From positions 1 to 10,255 of the forward strand of contig JASHYV010000015.1 of the NCBI GenBank assembly GCA_030064695.1: a stretch of DNA of 10,255 bases. The letters are read 5' to 3'. The notes under the pieces are model-generated. The model did no database searches. It saw only the letters and a list, made by a program, of their open reading frames with translations, and was not told where the DNA came from. How positions within the stretch are numbered: position 1 is the stretch's first letter; every line of letters starts with the position of its first letter. Source of the DNA: Thermoplasmata archaeon (GTDB lineage: Archaea > Thermoplasmatota > Thermoplasmata > UBA184). Shown in pieces: positions 6,772 to 10,255 of this stretch. A program made the translations under genes and the position numbers.

Positions 6772-7331
6772 GCGTCCCCGTCCTCCGCGCCGGAGTCCTC
6801 GGGTTGGTCGGTCTTCGACCCGCGCCGGGTCGGCTTCGGCTCCGCCGCGTCGGCGGGCTCCGTCGGGGGCCCCTCGGGCGGGGGCAGCGCCGGGGTCGCT
6901 CCGGCCTCTGCGGCGGCCTCGGGTTCGACCTCCTCGGGGGTCTCGCCCCGCTCCTCGGCGGTCGTGTCCTCGTCCGCGACGCGGAGCTGGCGACGCCGCC
7001 AGGCGTCGGCCAGGTTGAGGCGTGTGATCACGAGATGGTTCGTGCGGAGCGGCAGCGGCTTCAGCTTGTCCTCGCCGCTCTTGAGGGTCACGTTGTCGAG
7101 CACGACGGCGTAGTCCCGGCGGACCACCCGCGCCACGCGCTCCTCGCGCCCCTCGTAGCTGCCGGAGAGGACGCGGACGGTGTCGCCCTTCCGGACCGGC
7201 ACGGCCCGGCGGTGGAACCGGCGCCGCAGCTCCCGCGAGAGCGGGATCGTCATCTTGAGCCGCCGGTGGAACGGGTCCGCGGTGAAGTGGGCCTTCCGCT
7301 GCCGACGCGGGGAGTGGGGGGAGATCGGCAT
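6768..7331 (-). CDS. rpl24: 50S ribosomal protein L24 (uL24) with acidic C-terminal tail
   Basis: uL24 is an early assembly protein located near the peptide exit tunnel. Residues 1-116 match archaeal L24: a basic N terminus with SPRRQRKAHFTADPFHRR (7-24), PLSRELRRRF (30-39), then a KOW motif at about 46-66 beginning VRKGDTVRV with the invariant glycine region, and a C-terminal NHLVITRLNLADAWRRR (98-114). Residues 117-187 form an additional tail dominated by Glu, Asp, Ala, Pro and Thr. Compact archaeal members are about 115-120 residues, so this protein is over half as long again. ATG 7331 has a GGGAGGGG sequence 8 bases upstream and lies 16 bases after rpl14. The stop overlaps the rps4e start, so the tail is firmly in frame. 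Confidence 0.95.
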   Translation of the reverse strand: MPISPHSPRRQRKAHFTADPFHRRLKMTIPLSRELRRRFHRRAVPVRKGDTVRVLSGSYEGREERVARVVRRDYAVVLDNVTLKSGEDKLKPLPLRTNHLVITRLNLADAWRRRQLRVADEDTTAEERGETPEEVEPEAAAEAGATPALPPPEGPPTEPADAAEPKPTRRGSKTDQPEDSGAEDGDA

Positions 7332-7347
7332 CGGTGGTTCCCCTCCC

Positions 7348-7746
7348 TCAGAGGATGATCGAGGACGCGGCGGCGATCCGCGGCCAGCGCTCGGCGGCCT
7401 CCTTCGCCACCGGCCCCTTGATCTGCGATCCCTTGATCTCGCCCGTCTCCGTCGTGATGACGGCGGCGTTGTCCTCGAACTGCAGCCGGGTCCCGTCGGG
7501 CCGGCGCAACGGCACGCGCGAGCGGACGACGACGGCGTGCAGCACCTGCCGCCGCATCTCCGGCGTGCCCTTCTTGACGGACACGATCACGAGGTCCGCG
7601 ATGCCCGCCCGGGGGTACCGGCGGTGGGTTCCGTGCCAGTTCCGCACGGCGATGATCTCGACCACCTTCGCGCCGGTGTTGTCGACGCACTCGAGCCGGG
7701 CCCCCTTGGGGAGCCCGCGACTGCGACGACCGGCGAGGCCCTTCAT
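7348..7746 (-). CDS. rpl14: 50S ribosomal protein L14 (uL14)
   Basis: uL14 forms part of the intersubunit interface and contacts the small subunit. The 132-residue protein has the standard archaeal length. The conserved [15 protein letters not shown] (20-34), the archaeal [20 protein letters not shown] segment (43-62) and the [20 protein letters not shown] segment (72-91) with the following DNAAVI are unmistakable. The C terminus carries [20 protein letters not shown] (104-123). The ATG at 7746 overlaps the rps17 stop as ATGA and has GAGGAGG just upstream within rps17, consistent with coupled translation. Confidence 0.97.
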   Translation of the reverse strand: MKGLAGRRSRGLPKGARLECVDNTGAKVVEIIAVRNWHGTHRRYPRAGIADLVIVSVKKGTPEMRRQVLHAVVVRSRVPLRRPDGTRLQFEDNAAVITTETGEIKGSQIKGPVAKEAAERWPRIAAASSIIL

Positions 7747-8177
7747 GCCTCCTCCTCGGGCGCCGGGGTCGGCGCACCGGCCGGGCTCGCCGCTTCCTCG
7801 CCCTTCACGCGGCGGGCCGCCTCCCCCAGGTCCTCGACGATGCAGAACCGGACCAGCTTCGACAAGGGCCGGGTCTCGGCGATCCGGACCCGGTGGCCGA
7901 CCGGCACGTCGAGGCAGGGCGGGTGGTGCGCCAAGTAGCGCCTCCGGCGCTTCTCGTACCGCTCGAACTTCGGCACGAAGTGCAGCAGCGTGCGCTCGAC
8001 GACCGCGGTGCGCTGCATCGAGACCGAGACGAGGGTCCCCTCGATCACCTGGCCCCGGACGGGCAGGCGGCCGTGGAACGGACAGTGCCGGTCGGTGCAG
8101 CGGGCTTTCGGCGCCCGGACGTCGAGCCCGATGTCGTGGGCCCGTCGCCGAACCGGCGCCGATCGCTGAGGACTCAT
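7743..8177 (-). CDS. rps17: 30S ribosomal protein S17 (uS17)
   Basis: uS17 is a primary 16S rRNA-binding protein with an OB fold. The archaeal/eukaryotic (S11e-like) signature is clear: [20 protein letters not shown] (15-34), then [16 protein letters not shown] (35-50), [20 protein letters not shown] (70-89) and [17 protein letters not shown] (91-107). At 144 residues it is longer than the roughly 110-residue archaeal norm. The excess consists of about 13 residues at the N terminus and a tail of about 20 residues rich in Ala, Pro and Glu. The ATG at 8177 overlaps the rnp1 stop as ATGA; an internal start near DIGLDV is not offered by the sequence. Confidence 0.96.
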   Translation of the reverse strand: MSPQRSAPVRRRAHDIGLDVRAPKARCTDRHCPFHGRLPVRGQVIEGTLVSVSMQRTAVVERTLLHFVPKFERYEKRRRRYLAHHPPCLDVPVGHRVRIAETRPLSKLVRFCIVEDLGEAARRVKGEEAASPAGAPTPAPEEEA

Positions 8178-8500
8178 CGCAACCTCCGAGGGCCGCCCGT
8201 GAGCAGCCGCTTGGTGCGGTCCTCGGGACGCACGCGAAGGGAGTCGCCTCTTAACGGTAACTCTCCCGCCGGGAGCTCGATCGTCCCGACGAGACCCGCC
8301 TTCGGCACGCGCAACGCGCGCGACCGGCCCGGGACGCGGACCAGGAAGGTGGAGAGCGTCTCGTCCACGATCGTGCCCCGGAGCGCTCGGCCGAGTCCCG
8401 GAGCGCTCGCGATCTCGATCGGAGCGCCCAGGAGCTCCCCCGCCAGCGACTCGCGCTCGACGCGCGACAGTGCCGGCGACGACCCCGCTCCCCGCCCCAT
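8174..8500 (-). CDS. rnp1: Ribonuclease P protein component 1 (Rpp29/Pop4 family)
   Basis: Rpp29 is a protein subunit of archaeal RNase P, which removes the 5' leader from precursor tRNAs; it pairs with Rpp21 and binds the specificity domain of the RNase P RNA. The 108-residue protein shows the family pattern: [14 protein letters not shown] (22-35), the barrel strand [16 protein letters not shown] (41-56), ALRVPKAG (62-69) and the C-terminal [10 protein letters not shown] (91-100). The ATG at 8500 has GAGGTG 5 bases upstream. The gene sits between rpl29 and rps17, its standard place in euryarchaeal ribosomal clusters, and its stop overlaps the rps17 start as ATGA. Similarity is spread over short motifs, so context contributes to the call. 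Confidence 0.9.
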   Translation of the reverse strand: MGRGAGSSPALSRVERESLAGELLGAPIEIASAPGLGRALRGTIVDETLSTFLVRVPGRSRALRVPKAGLVGTIELPAGELPLRGDSLRVRPEDRTKRLLTGGPRRLR

Positions 8501-8505
8501 CGGTC

Positions 8506-8511
8506 CACCTC
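8506..8511 (-). promoter_or_regulatory. Shine-Dalgarno site of rnp1
   Basis: GAGGTG on the minus strand lies 5 bases before the ATG at 8500, in the 19-base gap after rpl29. It supports this ATG as the rnp1 start. Confidence 0.55.
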
Positions 8512-8519
8512 GATGCCCC

Positions 8520-8741
8520 CTACGGACGTCGAGCCTCCCCGGCGATGGTACGCTCGTTGAGCACCGTGAGCGCGCGCGCCACGTTCGTGCGGAGCGCCCG
8601 CATCCGGCCCGGGCTCGGCGGCGCGCCGCCCATGGCGGCGACGCCCCGCTCCCGCAGGAGATCGTTCTCGGCGTCGGCGATCCGGCGCCGAAGCTCCTCG
8701 TCGGTGAGCCCGCGCAGGTCCTTCATCCTCAGGAGCGTCAC
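8520..8741 (-). CDS. rpl29: 50S ribosomal protein L29 (uL29)
   Basis: uL29 is a small two-helix protein near the peptide exit site, where it helps form the docking surface for SRP and the translocon. With the GTG start at 8741 it has 73 residues and begins VTLLRMKDLRGLTDEELRRR (first residue read as Met), which matches the usual archaeal opening of the type M-x-I-L-R-x-K-E-I-R. The ATG at 8726 would remove the first five residues of this motif, and the purine block before it touches the ATG with no spacer. The GTG has GGAG 5 bases upstream and overlaps the rps3 stop as GTGA. The C-terminal helix, MRALRTNVARALTVLNER, is typical. Confidence 0.92.
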   Translation of the reverse strand: MTLLRMKDLRGLTDEELRRRIADAENDLLRERGVAAMGGAPPSPGRMRALRTNVARALTVLNERTIAGEARRP

Positions 8742-9421
8742 GAGCTCTCCGGGACCCCGGGCCCGGGCGTCGGGGTCGTCTCCTCGACCGGCGGGAGCTC
8801 CGCGGCGGCGGGCGCCGGGGTCGCCGGCACCCCCTTCACGGCGATCTCGTCCGGCAGCTTCGCCGCCGGCCGCATGATCCACACGTTGACGCCGATGACG
8901 CCCGGCTTCAGCCGGGCCTGGTAGAATCCCTTGTCGATCCAGAGATGGACCGCCTCGCCGCAGTACTTGATCGTGCCGGCCTTGAACCGCTCCGTGCGGT
9001 GCCGCTCGCCGGTGAGCTTGCCGGAGAGGATCACCTGGCAGCCGCGGGCGCCGGCCTCCATGATCCGGCGGACCGTCGAGTGCCCCGCGCGCCGGAAGTG
9101 CCAGCCGCGCTCCAGCGTCGAGGCCAGCTTCTCGCTCATCAGCTGGGCGTTCAGGCTCGGCTGCCGCTCCTCCTGGACCTCGATCTGCGGGTTGTCGAGC
9201 TGGAAGCGCGCCTGGATGTCCTCGGTGAGCCGCTTGATGAGCTCGCCGCGGTGGCCGATCAGGATGCCGGGCCGCTCGCAGATGAGCGTGACGCGCGTGC
9301 CCATCGGCGTGCGCGTGATGTCGAGCCCGCCGAATCCGGCGCGCGCGCTCTCCTGGACGAGGTAGTCCTTCAGCAGGACCCGGCGCATCGCCTCCTGGAT
9401 GACCTTCTGCTCGGCGCTCAT
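8738..9421 (-). CDS. rps3: 30S ribosomal protein S3 (uS3)
   Basis: uS3 lines the mRNA entry channel in the head of the small subunit. The 227-residue protein starts with an archaeal-type N terminus (VLLKDYLVQESARAGFGGLD, 15-34) and DITRTPMGTRVTL (34-46). Next comes a KH domain with the GxxG loop as GHRG inside RPGILIGHRGELIKRLTE (50-67). The C-terminal S3 domain follows, with MEAGARGCQVILSGKLTGER (121-140), then AGTIKYCGEAVH (148-159) and LKPGVIGVNVWIM (171-183). Residues 198-227 form a Pro/Ala/Thr/Glu-rich tail that is probably disordered. The ATG at 9421 overlaps the rpl22 stop as ATGA; the stop overlaps the rpl29 GTG. Confidence 0.97.
   Translation of the reverse strand: MSAEQKVIQEAMRRVLLKDYLVQESARAGFGGLDITRTPMGTRVTLICERPGILIGHRGELIKRLTEDIQARFQLDNPQIEVQEERQPSLNAQLMSEKLASTLERGWHFRRAGHSTVRRIMEAGARGCQVILSGKLTGERHRTERFKAGTIKYCGEAVHLWIDKGFYQARLKPGVIGVNVWIMRPAAKLPDEIAVKGVPATPAPAAAELPPVEETTPTPGPGVPESS
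8747..8750 (-). promoter_or_regulatory. Shine-Dalgarno site deciding the rpl29 start
   Basis: GGAG on the minus strand, within the last codons of rps3, lies 5 bases before GTG 8741. It supports that GTG over the ATG at 8726. Confidence 0.5.
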
Positions 9422-9879
9422 GAGGCGGTCTCCTTCTGCTCGACGAGGACGATCTCGACGTTCGTGGTCTGCTCGTACCAGGCCGTGGCCCGGCCGTGCG
9501 CGCGAGGCATCGTCGCCTTGCGGATCCGGCCCCGGCCGCTGGCGGCCACCTGGACCACGAGGAGGTCGGCATCCATGCCCTCGTACTCGGCGTTCTCGCG
9601 CGCGTTCTCGAGGACCTTCAGGACCTCGGCCGCCACCTTGCGGGGGTACCGACCGGGGCCGGTACCCTTCTTGTGGGCGACCTCCTGGTTGAACCGACGG
9701 AACGGTACGGCGCGCCGCATCGCGACGACCTCTTCGAGGAACGTTCGGGCCCGCCCGACCGGGAGCCCGCGGATCGCGTTCAGCACCTCGTAGGTCTTCT
9801 TCGGGGACATCGGGATCTCGATCCCCCGGGCCCGCGCCGCCGTCACGCCGGGTTTCGGTTGGTAGGTGTAGCCCCGCAT
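9418..9879 (-). CDS. rpl22: 50S ribosomal protein L22 (uL22)
   Basis: uL22 lines the polypeptide exit tunnel with an extended beta hairpin and also contributes to the tunnel exit. The 153-residue length is normal for archaea. Recognisable segments are IEIPMSPKKTYEVLNAIRGL (20-39), the archaeal VVAMRRAVPFRRFNQEVAHK (51-70), RYPRKVAAEVLKVLENAREN (77-96) and the hairpin region containing GRIRKATMPRAHGRATAW (117-134). The ATG at 9879 has GAGGGAGG with a 7-base spacer and lies 13 bases after the rps19 stop. The stop codon overlaps the rps3 start by four bases. Confidence 0.97.
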   Translation of the reverse strand: MRGYTYQPKPGVTAARARGIEIPMSPKKTYEVLNAIRGLPVGRARTFLEEVVAMRRAVPFRRFNQEVAHKKGTGPGRYPRKVAAEVLKVLENARENAEYEGMDADLLVVQVAASGRGRIRKATMPRAHGRATAWYEQTTNVEIVLVEQKETAS

Positions 9880-9886
9880 CGACCCG

Positions 9887-9894
9887 CCTCCCTC
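9887..9894 (-). promoter_or_regulatory. Shine-Dalgarno site of rpl22
   Basis: GAGGGAGG on the minus strand ends 7 bases before the ATG at 9879, overlapping the rps19 stop region. It is one of the strongest ribosome-binding sites in the window. Confidence 0.55.
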
Positions 9895-10255
9895 ACTTGA
9901 GCGGCATGAACTTCGACGACCGCGTCGCGCCGACGCCCGGGCCCGAGTGCTTCTCGAACCGCCGGGTGAGGGCGAACTCGCCGAAGTAGTGGCCGATCAT
10001 CTCCGGCCGCACCTCGATCTCCTTGAACTCCTTGCCGTTGTGGATCGCCACGCGGCGTCCGATGTGCTCGGGGAGCACGATCGCGTCGCGGCAGTGGGTC
10101 CGCACGACCTTGTCGGCCGGCGTGCCCCGCATCCGCTCGAAGAAGCTCGTCGTCTCGGCGTTGAACCCGCGTCGGATCGACCGGCGCACTCGGGCGCCCG
10201 CGATCTGGGCGAACTGCTCCAGGCTCATCGCCTTCAGGCTCTCGATCGTCTGGCC
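9893..10255 (-). CDS. rps19: 30S ribosomal protein S19 (uS19), partial, N terminus beyond window
   Basis: uS19 sits in the head of the small subunit and contacts S13 and the intersubunit bridge. The visible 120 residues carry the archaeal/eukaryotic S15-type signature: VRTHCRDAIVLPEHIGRR, then IHNGKEFKEIEVRPEMIGHY followed by FGEFALTRRF, and the terminal HSGPGVGATRSSKFMPLK. An in-frame ATG at 10228 could be taken for the start, but the frame stays open to the window edge and the upstream residues GQTIESLKAMSLEQF match the family's internal segment of the form GKTLEEL-x-x-MSLEEF. The true start therefore lies outside. rpl22 follows after 13 bases. Confidence 0.95.
   Translation of the reverse strand, partial: GQTIESLKAMSLEQFAQIAGARVRRSIRRGFNAETTSFFERMRGTPADKVVRTHCRDAIVLPEHIGRRVAIHNGKEFKEIEVRPEMIGHYFGEFALTRRFEKHSGPGVGATRSSKFMPLK

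Noticed and set aside
10226..10228. ATG at 10228 as the rps19 start
   Set aside because: The frame continues to the window edge and the upstream residues align with the family's internal segment, so this ATG is an internal methionine.
1..10255. Terminators, tRNA or rRNA genes, CRISPR arrays, insertion sequences or other mobile elements
   Set aside because: I found no T-rich terminator-like run, no direct repeat array, no transposase-like protein and no RNA gene; almost every base is accounted for by the ribosomal protein genes.

Overview
The window is a stretch of an archaeal S10/spc-type ribosomal protein supercluster. All genes are on the minus strand, so transcription runs from position 10255 down to 1. 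In transcription order the genes are: rps19 (5' end cut off), rpl22, rps3, rpl29, rnp1 (RNase P protein Rpp29), rps17, rpl14, rpl24, rps4e, rpl5, rps14, rps8, rpl6, rpl32e, rpl19e, rpl18, rps5, rpl30, rpl15 and secY (3' end cut off). The eukaryote/archaea-only proteins S4e, L32e and L19e, the RNase P subunit beside S17, and the archaeal forms of S3, S5, S17 and SecY place it in the Archaea, with a euryarchaeal gene order. The DNA is very GC-rich by eye (around 70%) and the proteins are arginine-rich rather than globally acidic, which argues against a haloarchaeon. A GC-rich Thermoplasmatota-type lineage is my best guess, but nothing here proves it.

Layout: the genes are packed with almost no spacer. 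Seven junctions have a 4-base ATGA or GTGA stop/start overlap, rps8/rpl6 overlap by 11 bases, and the rest are 2 to 27 bases apart. There is no gene-free stretch of any length. The longest gap (27 bases) lies before secY, and it is also the only place where I see a TATA-like promoter element. That element overlaps the rpl15 stop codon and sits at the right distance for a leaderless secY mRNA.

Function: 10258-8741 and 8177-954 encode small- and large-subunit ribosomal proteins that build the decoding site, the tRNA exit region, the central protuberance and the polypeptide exit tunnel. rnp1 couples tRNA 5' maturation to the same transcript. SecY is the membrane channel to which the ribosome docks.

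What is unusual: this is a conserved housekeeping region and I do not see a hidden new system. The notable points are lineage-specific additions to standard proteins: an N-terminal extension of SecY with two extra predicted membrane helices, a 45-residue Gly/Arg/Pro/Ser-only tail on S5, a long acidic tail on L24, an Ala/Pro-rich N-terminal arm on L32e and smaller Ala/Pro/Glu tails on S3, S17 and L5. The eIF1 (SUI1) gene that often lies between rpl29 and rnp1 in euryarchaea is absent. Note: the first range quoted in this paragraph group should be read as 10255-8741, because the window ends at 10255.
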